Of a stretch of DNA of 16,490 bases, positions 1 through 7,328 are shown in pieces (positions within the stretch are counted from its first letter, which is position 1; each line of letters opens with the position of its first letter). Where the stretch lies: assembly GCA_964439415.1 (NCBI GenBank), contig CAYTOJ010000034.1, positions 1-16,490 on the forward strand, read 5' to 3'. The position numbers and the translations under genes were made by a program. The DNA is from CAYTOJ01 sp964439415 (GTDB taxonomy: Bacteria > Pseudomonadota > Alphaproteobacteria > Rickettsiales > CAZAGG01). Below the pieces are notes generated by a model that worked only from the letters and a program-made list of their open reading frames with translations, ran no database searches and was not told where the DNA came from.

Positions 1-320
1 GCGCGATTTCACTGGAAAAACTGGAGGAGTTAGACTATACGGCCTTTTTAAAGGAAATTCTCATACCACCACAAGCTGTTCTGGACGACATCCCGGCGCT
101 GAAAGTGGGTGAGGCTGGTGGCTACCGGATACTATCCGGCCAGCCGCTGGATGTTTCCCGCGCACCGGGAATCAAGCCATACGTTGAACAGGTTGCGGCA
201 TATGCCGGGGATATCCTGCTCGCGGTTGGTGAGATTAAAGGCTATCAGTTTAGCCCCCGGCACGTGTTTTTGAAATCTAAACATTTGAAGGAGATATACG
301 ATGTCGGTAACAACAGCTAA
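1..320 (+). CDS. truB: tRNA pseudouridine(55) synthase TruB, C-terminal part (5' end outside window)
   Basis: The frame is open from position 3 to the TAA at 318-320, giving about 105 residues without a start, so the gene begins upstream of the window. TruB converts U55 of the tRNA T-loop to pseudouridine in the cytoplasm. The visible part is the C-terminal end: a helix containing SLEKLEEL, then a small PUA-like region with ILSGQPL and ending VGEIKGYQFSPRHVF, as in alphaproteobacterial TruB. The catalytic aspartate lies upstream and is not visible. The last 20 bases overlap the start of rpsO in another frame, which fits the common truB-rpsO order. The identification rests on remembered family pattern and on the neighbour. 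Confidence 0.85.
   Translation, partial: AISLEKLEELDYTAFLKEILIPPQAVLDDIPALKVGEAGGYRILSGQPLDVSRAPGIKPYVEQVAAYAGDILLAVGEIKGYQFSPRHVFLKSKHLKEIYDVGNNS
288..293 (+). promoter_or_regulatory. Strong ribosome binding site of rpsO inside truB
   Basis: AAGGAG is seven bases before the rpsO ATG at 301 and lies within the truB coding sequence. It is a near-perfect Shine-Dalgarno sequence, much stronger than those of most other genes here, and it fixes the rpsO start. It suits a ribosomal protein that must be made in large amounts and initiated independently of truB termination. Confidence 0.8.
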
Positions 321-570
321 AAAGTCCGAACTGATAGGCCAGTTCGCAAAAACGGATAAGGATACAGGCTCTGCGGAAGTGCAGGTTGCCATACTCACTG
401 AGCGTATCGTGAACCTGACTGAGCATTTTAAAACGCACAGGAATGATTTTCACTCCCGCCGTGGGTTGCTGATACTGGTTGGCCGCCGCCGCCGTTTGCT
501 GGATTATCTGAAAGGCAAAAGCCAGGTGCGTTATGAAGACCTTATCCAACGCCTGAATATCAGGAAATAA
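301..570 (+). CDS. rpsO: 30S ribosomal protein S15
   Basis: The product is 89 residues, the standard bacterial S15 length. S15 is a primary binding protein of 16S rRNA and forms an intersubunit bridge. The hallmarks are visible: TGSAEVQVA near residues 22-30, the HRNDFHSRRGLL block around residues 46-57, the basic stretch GRRRRLLDYL, and a C-terminal YEDLIQRLNIRK-like end. The ATG follows a strong Shine-Dalgarno and overlaps the truB 3' end by 20 bases. In many proteobacteria rpsO is followed by pnp (polynucleotide phosphorylase), but here skp follows, so the usual gene order is broken just downstream. Confidence 0.98.
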   Translation: MSVTTAKKSELIGQFAKTDKDTGSAEVQVAILTERIVNLTEHFKTHRNDFHSRRGLLILVGRRRRLLDYLKGKSQVRYEDLIQRLNIRK

Positions 571-585
571 GCTACGCAACTTTCA

Positions 586-620
586 ATGAACCGCTATGCT
601 ACAGGCTTTTGCGGTTTCAT
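586..620 (+). terminator. Stem-loop between rpsO and skp, possible weak terminator or attenuator
   Basis: ATGAACCGC at 586-594 pairs with GCGGTTTCAT at 611-620 with one bulged base, around a 16-base loop. There is no T-run after it, so it is not a classic intrinsic terminator. It may separate rpsO from skp expression or stabilise the rpsO 3' end. The ATG at 586 sits inside the stem, which argues against it being the skp start. Confidence 0.35.
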
Positions 621-639
621 GCAAAATCAGGGGATTGAT

Positions 640-1194
640 ATGTATTTAAGAACGTTAGCCATTTCTGTTGCAGCCATGATGGTATCGGCTTCAGCTTATG
701 CGGCAACCCAGGTTGCAACTGTGGATGTGCAGGAAGTAATGACCAAATCCACAGCGGTGCAGAGCATAAACAAGCAGTTGGAATCCCGCCGTCAGGGGTT
801 TCAGGAGCAGATGTCGAAGAAAGAAGACCAGCTACGCAATGTAGATCAGGAGCTTTCCAAGCAGCGCGGGGTGCTCTCCAGTGAGGCATTCGAGAAGAAG
901 AAAAAAGAGTTCCGTGACGATGTAGCACGGGCGCAGCGCGACCTTCAGCAGAAGAAAGGCCAGCTTGATAAAGCGGCGGCTAAGGCGATGACTGAGGTGC
1001 AGCAGTCGGTGCAGAAAATCATTGAAGGGATGTCCAAGGAAAAAAACTTTGATATGGCGATAGCAACCGGCCAGCTTCTATGGGCAAAACCTGAGATGGA
1101 TGTAACACAGGCGGTAATACAACGCCTGAATCAATCTCTGCCGGATGTGAAAGTAACGATGGATTCATCAACCGCTGCTGCCAAACCAAAATAA
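640..1194 (+). CDS. skp: Periplasmic chaperone Skp (OmpH family)
   Basis: Skp is a periplasmic trimeric 'jellyfish' chaperone that holds unfolded outer-membrane proteins on their way to the BAM complex. I chose the ATG at 640 (184 residues) because AGGGGA lies five bases upstream and the protein then begins with a clean signal peptide: MYLRT, a hydrophobic run, and an AYA cleavage site near residue 21. An ATG in the same frame at 586 would put 18 non-signal residues in front. The mature part begins with the family's VATVDVQEVM strand, followed by a long charged helical tentacle region (about residues 45-125) rich in K, E and Q, and a return segment near IIEGMSKEKNFDMAI. The gene lies one base before lpxD. 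The usual upstream partner, bamA, is absent; rpsO is there instead. Confidence 0.92.
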   Translation: MYLRTLAISVAAMMVSASAYAATQVATVDVQEVMTKSTAVQSINKQLESRRQGFQEQMSKKEDQLRNVDQELSKQRGVLSSEAFEKKKKEFRDDVARAQRDLQQKKGQLDKAAAKAMTEVQQSVQKIIEGMSKEKNFDMAIATGQLLWAKPEMDVTQAVIQRLNQSLPDVKVTMDSSTAAAKPK

Positions 1195-1195
1195 A

Positions 1196-2209
1196 ATGGT
1201 TGATTCGCGTTTTCACACTAATGCAGGGCCCTTTACAGTTGGGGAGATAGCCAATCGGCTGGGGCTGGAAGTTTCAGGTGAAGATTTATCTAGGCAGGTT
1301 TTTGATGTATCGCCCTTGGATGCTGCTACTATCCGCGAGGTCAGCTTTCTCGATAATCCCCGTTATATTGAGCATTTCCGCGCCAGCAAGGCGGGGGCTT
1401 GTGTTGTCAGGCAAAAATTCGCGGATTCCGCACCAACCAATATGGTTCTGCTGTTAACTGAGGAGCCATATTACACCTATGCGCGGATAGCATCACTGTT
1501 TTATCCTGGCACGGCGGTTGTTCCCGGCATCTCTAACAAGGCATCAGTTCAGGATGGCGCGGTGATAGAAAATAGCGCGAAAATTGAGCCGGGGGCGGTG
1601 ATAATGTCCGGTGCGCATATCGGCAATAACTGCTACATCGGCGCTAATACCGTTATCGGTGCTAATGTGGTGATTGATGATGACAGCTATATCGGCTCGC
1701 TGGTCTCTATCAGTCATGCCATTATCGGCAAACGCTGCATAGTGCATTCAGGTGTGCGCATCGGGCAGGATGGTTTCGGTTTTGCTCCCTGCTCCACAGG
1801 CTTGTTTAAAGTTCCGCAACTGGGGCGGGTGATAATTGAGGATGATGTTGAAATAGGCGCAAACACCTGCATAGACAGAGGCTCCGCGCCGGATACCATA
1901 ATCGGCCAGGGCAGTAAGATTGATAACCTGGTGCAGATTGGCCATAATGTGCGTACAGGCAGGCACTGCATAATAGTTGCACAAGTTGGCATATCCGGCA
2001 GCACAACTCTGGGGGATGGCGTGGTGCTGGGCGGGCAGGCCGGGCTGGCGGGGCATTTACGCATCGGCAGCAATGCGAGAATAGCTGCACAGAGCGGTGT
2101 GATACAGGATATACCGCCTGATTCATCTTACGGTGGCTATCCGGCAGTTCCGGTGAGAGATTGGCATCGCCAGAGTATCTTTCTCAAGAAGTCCATCCGC
2201 CGGGAATGA
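1196..2209 (+). CDS. lpxD: UDP-3-O-acylglucosamine N-acyltransferase LpxD
   Basis: LpxD transfers the second (amide-linked) acyl chain from acyl-ACP to UDP-3-O-acyl-glucosamine in lipid A synthesis. The 337-residue product has the typical layout: an N-terminal uridine-binding domain (about residues 1-100, starting with RFHTNAGPFTVGEIA), then many hexapeptide repeats forming a left-handed beta-helix (about 110-310), and a short C-terminal helix. His250 in the NLVQIGHNV context matches the family's catalytic histidine. The ATG at 1196 is one base after the skp stop and has no strong Shine-Dalgarno, suggesting translational coupling. The N-terminus aligns well with alphaproteobacterial LpxD, so the start is probably right. 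The fabZ-lpxA genes that often follow are absent; a repeat region comes next. Presence of lpxD implies the cell makes lipid A. Confidence 0.97.
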   Translation: MVDSRFHTNAGPFTVGEIANRLGLEVSGEDLSRQVFDVSPLDAATIREVSFLDNPRYIEHFRASKAGACVVRQKFADSAPTNMVLLLTEEPYYTYARIASLFYPGTAVVPGISNKASVQDGAVIENSAKIEPGAVIMSGAHIGNNCYIGANTVIGANVVIDDDSYIGSLVSISHAIIGKRCIVHSGVRIGQDGFGFAPCSTGLFKVPQLGRVIIEDDVEIGANTCIDRGSAPDTIIGQGSKIDNLVQIGHNVRTGRHCIIVAQVGISGSTTLGDGVVLGGQAGLAGHLRIGSNARIAAQSGVIQDIPPDSSYGGYPAVPVRDWHRQSIFLKKSIRRE

Positions 2210-2270
2210 ATGAGGCATTGTTACTAATCTTACCACACGACAAGTTTTTAAGTGGCTGGTTTAGAGTGTT

Positions 2271-2380
2271 TTTTGCCCCCTCTGCTGCCCCTCCTTTGTG
2301 CCCGGGAGAGGGGACAACGGAGTAGGTTTTCTCTATGTTCCCCCTCCTGTTTACGGGAGGGGGGTAGGGGGAGGGCAAAT
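2271..2380. repeat. GC-rich palindromic repeat (pyrimidine/purine blocks)
   Basis: This is the first half of the gene-free stretch after lpxD. TTTGCCC at 2272-2278 pairs with GGGCAAA at 2373-2379, so the block is an imperfect foldback. Inside it are two smaller hairpins: CCCCTC (2288-2293) with GAGGGG (2308-2313), and a perfect 8-bp stem CCCCCTCC (2340-2347) with GGAGGGGG (2356-2363) around an 8-base loop. The C-rich and G-rich blocks contrast sharply with the surrounding coding sequence. Such dispersed C/G-block palindromes are known as intergenic repeats in many proteobacteria. It might also act as a terminator-like structure after lpxD, but there is no T-run. Other copies cannot be checked here. 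Confidence 0.6.
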
Positions 2381-2526
2381 AGACCTCTTTCGGAACTCTA
2401 CTGCGCTGGCAAACTCGGCTTGTCGCTGCGCTTCTCAAATCCGCATGTACCCAAAAGTACACTTGCGTTTTTGCGATGCTCGCTTCGCGCATTTTGCTCA
2501 CCGCAGCGAGTCCCGAAAGAGGTCTA
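2380..2526. mobile_element. 147-bp MITE-like inverted-repeat element upstream of purSL
   Basis: The termini agacctctttcggaactc (2381-2398) and gagtcccgaaagaggtct (2508-2525) are reverse complements at 17 of 18 positions, and one further T-A pair extends this to 2380 and 2526. The arms stay partly complementary further in (CTGCG and GGCAAA-type blocks), and the centre carries GTAC-CCAAAA-GTAC, so the whole element can fold into one long hairpin. Each end shows TA (TA-GACC and GGTC-TA), compatible with the TA target duplication of IS630/Tc1-mariner elements. It encodes no transposase. At least two forward frames and one reverse frame stay open through it, as in Rickettsia palindromic elements. 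It directly abuts the GC-rich repeat on its left. Confidence 0.7.
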
Positions 2527-2574
2527 ATAAATCCTCTTCACTTGTCGGATGGTAAAATTACTAGTGGGGATTAT

Positions 2575-5541
2575 TTGTACAGAATCCGTGTAATTAATAA
2601 AGCTCCAGACCCGCGAGCCGCTCATGTAACGGATGCAGTAGGGGTGGTGGACTGCTATGCTCTGGATATTCCGCTGTCTGAGGCGCAAACCGCTAAGGTA
2701 GCAGGTTGCCTTTACAACCCGGTTTCGCAGTGCCTGTTTGAGAACCTCGCAGCTAAGCCTGATTATACCTACGTGATTGAAATTGGCTTTCTGCCTGGCG
2801 TTACTGATAATATAGGCAATACCGTTCGGCAGATTGCTGAGGACGCGCTTAAAATCACCTTCGCGGAAAGCCAGGCCGCGTATAGTTCAATCGCTTATCT
2901 GGTGAGCCAAGCCCCTGACGCTGCATTGGCGGCCACCCTATATAATCCACTTATACAGTACATGGAAATCAAAACCCGCGCTGAGTTTGAAAGCGGCGTG
3001 GGGCTGCGCATCCCGAAGGTGTTTTTAAAAGGCGGCGGCGAGGTGGTGAATGTAGACTTAAATGTCAGTGATAATGAATTGGAGGCTATCGGCACAAAAG
3101 GCATCATGGGGGAGGATGGCGGACGGCGCGGGCCTTTAGGACTAGCACTGGATTATATGCAGGCCATTCAAAAGCATTTTAAATCCATCAAGCGCAATCC
3201 CACTGATATTGAACTGGAAACTCTGGCGCAAACCTGGAGCGAGCATTGCAAGCATACCATCTTCGCCTCTCCCATAGACGATGTAAAGGATGGACTCTAC
3301 AAACACTTCATCAAACGCGCCACCAATGAGATCAGGAAACAAAGGGGATCTGGAGACTTCTGCGTGTCAGTATTTACCGATAACGCCGGGGCGATAACCT
3401 TTGATGATAACTGGCTGATTACCGACAAGGTGGAAACCCACAATAGCCCCAGCGCGTTAGACCCCTTCGGTGGAGCCATAACCGGGATTGTGGGTGTGAA
3501 CCGTGATTGCATCGGCTTTGGCCTGGGGGCGAAACCCATAGCCAACCGTTACGGTTTCTGCTTTGCCCCGCCAGAAACTGGTAACAACACAGAAGGAACC
3601 CCCAACTTCCCGCTCTACCGCGACAGGGAACTCAAAAACCCGATGCTGCCGCCATCCCGCATTATTGAAGGGGTGGTGCGCGGGGTGAATGTGGGCGGTA
3701 ATTGCTCCGGTATTCCCACCCCAGCCGGGTTTGTTTATTTTGATCACCGCTTTGCCGGGAAACCGCTGGTTTATGTGGGAACAGTTGGTCTTATTCCACG
3801 CCTTATCAATGGCAAACCTTCGCACATCAAGCAGGCAAAGCCCGGTGATGCAATTGTGGTAGTGGGTGGGCGCGTAGGGCGGGATGGTATTCACGGCGCA
3901 ACCTTCTCGTCAGTTGCGCTTGACGAGGGCAGTCCTGCCTCAGCGGTGCAGATCGGCGACCCCATAACCCAGAAGAAAATGGCGGATGTTATCCTGCGCG
4001 AAGCCAGGAATATGGATTTATACAACTCCATCACCGATAACGGCGCGGGTGGACTGTCATCCTCAATCGGGGAGATGGGGCGCGACAGCGGCGGATTTCT
4101 GGTGGAGCTTGAAAAAGTGCCGCTCAAATACCCCGGCATGAACCCGTGGGAAATCTGGATATCCGAATCGCAGGAACGTATGACCTTAAGCGTGCCACCG
4201 CACAATGTGGCGCGCCTGATTGATTTATTCAGGAAGCGCGGCGTGGAGGCCACTGAAATAGGCCACTTCACTGATGATGGTTATGCTAAGGTGAGCTACC
4301 AAAGCAGGATTATCATGAATCTGGCGATGGATTTTCTGCATAACGGCCTGCCGGAGCGTCAGCTATCCACCATAAATAAGCCTGCCATTCAGGCAAACAG
4401 GCTTATTGAGGCTGAATCTCTGAGCGAATCACTGCCGCAGACGCTTTTGAAAATGCTGGCGCGTCTGAACATATGCAGTAAGGAGAATATCGCAACTCAG
4501 TACGACCATGAAGTGCAGGGCACATCAGTGCTGAAGCCACTGCAAGGCAAAGGCCGGGTGTATGCTGAGGCCACCATTATCAAACCCGTTATGGATTCTG
4601 TTCGAGGCGTGGTGATGAGCCACGGTATTAACCCCGCCTATGGTGATATTGACACCTATCACATGGCCGCCTGCGTTATTGACACCGCCATCAGGAATGC
4701 AGTTGCGGCAGGGGCGAACCCGGATCATCTGGCGCTGTTGGATAATTTCTGCTGGTGCTCATCCAATGATCCTTACCGCCTGTATCAGCTGAAACGCGCA
4801 GCGGCAGGCTGTTATGATTACGCCGTGGCGTACCTGGCTCCGTTCATATCCGGCAAGGATAGCATGTTTAACGACTTCAGCGGCTATGATGCAAACGGCC
4901 AGGTGGTTAAAATCTCCGCTCCCCCTACCCTGCTGATTTCCGCCCTGGCGGTGATTGATGACATTACCAGAGCAGTCTCGCTGGATTTCAAAAACGCCGG
5001 GGACTATATTTATATTCTAGGCTCAACCCGCGATGAAATGGGCGGCAGCGAATACATAAGAATGCGGGATGAAGAAACCACGGGTTATGACTATTTAAAT
5101 CCGCGCATCAGCGGCGGCGTTCCGGTTGTGGATGCCAGCCTGGCGCTTGCGCGTTACAAGCTTCTGCACCGCTGCAATAGCAACAGACTGGTAGAATCTG
5201 CAATAGCGGTAAACCTGGGTGGCATTGCGGTTGCGCTGGCGAAAAAGGCCATCGGCGGTACACTTGGCGCACAAATTCATCTGGATGATATACCAGCATC
5301 CCCCGGCTTGAATACCCTGCAACTATTATTCTCAGAGTCCCAGAGCCGCATAGTACTATCAGTAAAACCTGAAAATGCGGATAAATTTGAGGATATAATG
5401 GGGGAGCATATTAGGCGCATCGGCACTGTTATAGAACAGAATCTCACATTCACCTCACACAGCTTCAACAGCAGCTATAATTTGAGTTTGCAGGAACTGG
5501 CACAAGCCTACAAAAGCCGACTGGATTTATCCTTATGCTAA
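2575..5541 (+). CDS. purL: Phosphoribosylformylglycinamidine synthase, fused PurS-PurL type (PurSL)
   Basis: This enzyme makes FGAM from FGAR, ATP and glutamine-derived ammonia in purine synthesis. I place the start at TTG 2575 (988 residues): GGGGA lies just upstream and the protein then opens with a PurS-like strand, YRIRVINKAPDP. The frame is open further upstream, but those codons come from the inverted-repeat element. Residues 1-170 look like two PurS-like halves (the second has the IEIGFLPGVTDNIGNT pattern). The rest is PurL: TWSEHCKH with His224, VETHNSPSALDPFGGA, GVNVGGNCSGIPTP, DNGAGGLSSSIGEMG, and SGKDS with Asp762 in the second half. There is no C-terminal glutaminase domain, so a separate PurQ should supply ammonia; none is in the window. 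Most alphaproteobacteria encode separate PurS, PurQ and a PurL of about 740 residues, so this form may have been acquired by transfer. It overlaps sdhA by four bases, tail to tail. Confidence 0.93.
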   Translation: MYRIRVINKAPDPRAAHVTDAVGVVDCYALDIPLSEAQTAKVAGCLYNPVSQCLFENLAAKPDYTYVIEIGFLPGVTDNIGNTVRQIAEDALKITFAESQAAYSSIAYLVSQAPDAALAATLYNPLIQYMEIKTRAEFESGVGLRIPKVFLKGGGEVVNVDLNVSDNELEAIGTKGIMGEDGGRRGPLGLALDYMQAIQKHFKSIKRNPTDIELETLAQTWSEHCKHTIFASPIDDVKDGLYKHFIKRATNEIRKQRGSGDFCVSVFTDNAGAITFDDNWLITDKVETHNSPSALDPFGGAITGIVGVNRDCIGFGLGAKPIANRYGFCFAPPETGNNTEGTPNFPLYRDRELKNPMLPPSRIIEGVVRGVNVGGNCSGIPTPAGFVYFDHRFAGKPLVYVGTVGLIPRLINGKPSHIKQAKPGDAIVVVGGRVGRDGIHGATFSSVALDEGSPASAVQIGDPITQKKMADVILREARNMDLYNSITDNGAGGLSSSIGEMGRDSGGFLVELEKVPLKYPGMNPWEIWISESQERMTLSVPPHNVARLIDLFRKRGVEATEIGHFTDDGYAKVSYQSRIIMNLAMDFLHNGLPERQLSTINKPAIQANRLIEAESLSESLPQTLLKMLARLNICSKENIATQYDHEVQGTSVLKPLQGKGRVYAEATIIKPVMDSVRGVVMSHGINPAYGDIDTYHMAACVIDTAIRNAVAAGANPDHLALLDNFCWCSSNDPYRLYQLKRAAAGCYDYAVAYLAPFISGKDSMFNDFSGYDANGQVVKISAPPTLLISALAVIDDITRAVSLDFKNAGDYIYILGSTRDEMGGSEYIRMRDEETTGYDYLNPRISGGVPVVDASLALARYKLLHRCNSNRLVESAIAVNLGGIAVALAKKAIGGTLGAQIHLDDIPASPGLNTLQLLFSESQSRIVLSVKPENADKFEDIMGEHIRRIGTVIEQNLTFTSHSFNSSYNLSLQELAQAYKSRLDLSLC

Positions 5542-7286
5542 TAACTCCTTTTTTCCGGTGGTATGGCTGAAACTTCCCTTGTATTCATGCGGACATCACA
5601 GAAAGTCACCTCATTTTCATGCACCATGGAGTGTTTGAAATACTCATCATCATCACGCACTGGGTAATCAGTGCGGTAGTGTGCGCCGCGTGATTCCCTG
5701 CGCGCCTCAGCGGCCATAAGTACAGATTTTACCTGTGGGTACATGTTTATCAGTTCCAGCACCTCTATGAATTCAAGGTTCCACTGGCAGGATTTATCTT
5801 TAGGAGCCAGCTTTAAATAATGCAGGGCTTGCAGTTTGTTAAGGCCATTTGTGAGAGTTTCCTGATCCCTTAATATTCCGGCGTGCTGAAAGGCGGTTTC
5901 CTTAAGTAATTTCTTATATTCCTGCACGGAAATATCCGGTTTTGCTTGCAGGCAATCCAGAGTTTTCGCGGCTATTTCCCTGGCCTGTTTTTCCAGAATA
6001 TCATCCGGCCAGCTTTTAGTATTATTCTCAATCGCCAGGATTCCCGCTTCCCTGCCGAATACGGCTAAATCCAGCAGGGAGTTGCATCCCAGACGGTTAG
6101 CACCATGCACTGAATTGCAGGCAGCCTCCCCCACCGCCAGCAGACCAGGAACCGGCGTGTTATCAGCCTGCAGAACCTGCCCGCGCATATCTGTGGGAAT
6201 GCCCCCCATGGTATAGTGTACCGCCGGAGTTACCGGTATCGGCTGTTTCAGCGCGTCAATGCGTTTGAAGGTGCGCGCCCCCTCCAGCACTGATGGCAGC
6301 TTGCGCCTGACTTCATCAGATTTAAGATGCTCAAGCGACAGGTGAACATGGTCATGCGCTGCCCCGCAGCCATTGCCTGCGGCTATTTCCGCCATGATCG
6401 CCCGGCTGATAATATCGCGGGAGGCTAATTCCTTAAATCCCGGAGCATATCGCTCCATAAAGCGTTCACCGTGACGGTTAAGAAGATAAGCACCTTCAGC
6501 GCGAGCGCCTTCCGTAACCAGGCAGCCAATTCCGTACATGCCGGTGGGATGGAACTGCACGAATTCCATATCTTTAAGTGGCACTCCCAGACGGTAGGCC
6601 ATGGCGTTGCCGTCCCCCGTGCAGATAGTGGATGAAGTGGTGAAACTGTAGGCATAACCAAATCCGCCGGTGGCCAGAATGGTTGTGTTACTCTGGAATA
6701 TATGAAAATTCCCGGTTGCAATTTCCAGTGCTACTGTACCGTTTACCCCTTTGATACTTCCTATTAAATCAAGTGCGAAGAACTCGCTGAAAAACTTAAC
6801 ACCCGCTTTCAACGTCTGCTGGTAAAGGGTGTGGAGCATGGCGTGCCCCGTGCGATCAGCTACCGCGCAGGCGCGGCGGGCAAAACCGCCCTGGCCGTAA
6901 TTGAGCGATTGGCCACCATAGGGGCGCTGGTAAATCCGCCCTGAAGCATCCCTGGTGAATGGCAGCCCCATACGCTCTAATTCCAGAACGGCTTCGGCAG
7001 CATTTTTGCACATGAACTCTACGGAATCCTGATCAGCCAGCCAGTCTGAGCCGCGCACGGTGTCATACATCAGCCATTTCCAGTCATCGGCTTCAAAGTT
7101 CCCAAGCGGCGCGTTAATGCCACCCTGCGCTGCCGCCGTGTGGCTCTGAAGCGCGTTTACTTTAGTTATCACCGCTACCCGCAGCCCCCCTTTTGCGGCA
7201 GTCAGAGCCGCCATCAGGCCAGCCCCACCCGCGCCTATTATAATAGAATCAAATTGATGGTGTATAATTTTTACAGGCAATGACAT
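5538..7286 (-). CDS. sdhA: Succinate dehydrogenase flavoprotein subunit SdhA
   Basis: SdhA oxidises succinate to fumarate at a covalently bound FAD, in the TCA cycle and respiratory complex II on the inner face of the membrane. The 582 residues carry GAGGAG at 18-23 (FAD-binding Rossmann motif), His49 in QSHTAAAQGG (the expected covalent FAD site), HPTG with His246, SRD with Arg290, His357 in HYTMGG and Arg398 in GANRLGCNSLLDL. These match the catalytic residues of the family. The C-terminus (YRTDYPVRDDD and IPPEKRSY) is SdhA-like and argues against L-aspartate oxidase, as does the covalent-FAD histidine. Fumarate reductase FrdA is less likely. The start MSLPVKIIHHQFD fits alphaproteobacterial homologues; no clear Shine-Dalgarno is seen. 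It is unusual in standing alone, with no sdhC, sdhD or sdhB beside it: purSL is downstream, and rsmD is divergent upstream. Confidence 0.95.
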   Translation of the reverse strand: MSLPVKIIHHQFDSIIIGAGGAGLMAALTAAKGGLRVAVITKVNALQSHTAAAQGGINAPLGNFEADDWKWLMYDTVRGSDWLADQDSVEFMCKNAAEAVLELERMGLPFTRDASGRIYQRPYGGQSLNYGQGGFARRACAVADRTGHAMLHTLYQQTLKAGVKFFSEFFALDLIGSIKGVNGTVALEIATGNFHIFQSNTTILATGGFGYAYSFTTSSTICTGDGNAMAYRLGVPLKDMEFVQFHPTGMYGIGCLVTEGARAEGAYLLNRHGERFMERYAPGFKELASRDIISRAIMAEIAAGNGCGAAHDHVHLSLEHLKSDEVRRKLPSVLEGARTFKRIDALKQPIPVTPAVHYTMGGIPTDMRGQVLQADNTPVPGLLAVGEAACNSVHGANRLGCNSLLDLAVFGREAGILAIENNTKSWPDDILEKQAREIAAKTLDCLQAKPDISVQEYKKLLKETAFQHAGILRDQETLTNGLNKLQALHYLKLAPKDKSCQWNLEFIEVLELINMYPQVKSVLMAAEARRESRGAHYRTDYPVRDDDEYFKHSMVHENEVTFCDVRMNTREVSAIPPEKRSY

Positions 7287-7298
7287 TTACGCTATAGT
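7270..7298 (+). promoter_or_regulatory. Candidate sigma70 promoter for rsmD
   Basis: TTTACA (7270-7275), a 17-base spacer and TATAGT (7293-7298) lie on the plus strand in the sdhA-rsmD divergent region, with the -35 inside the sdhA 5' coding end. Initiation near 7305 would give a leader of roughly 24 bases before the rsmD TTG at 7329. The match is good but was judged by eye only. Confidence 0.45.
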
Positions 7299-7328
7299 AT
7301 AGATTATGACCTAACAGGTAAAGACAGA

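Noticed and set aside
586..639. Upstream ATG extending skp by 18 residues
   Set aside because: It lies in the stem of a hairpin, has no Shine-Dalgarno and would place non-signal residues before a clean signal peptide that begins at 640.
2184..2555. Overlapping open frames of 85-105 codons on both strands in the lpxD-purSL gap
   Set aside because: They are created by low-stop palindromic repeats; compositions are odd, frames overlap each other and none has a family pattern.
2476..2574. N-terminal extension of purSL starting at an ATG at 2476
   Set aside because: The first 50 bases belong to the inverted-repeat element; PurS-like sequence starts only at the TTG at 2575, which has a nearby GGGGA.
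3457..3894. Antisense open frame of 145 codons within purSL
   Set aside because: It lies wholly opposite a strongly conserved coding region and has no recognisable protein pattern.
7287..7328. Minus-strand promoter for sdhA (TATACT at 7296-7301)
   Set aside because: No acceptable -35 at the right spacing, and the start would fall almost on the ATG; not strong enough to list.
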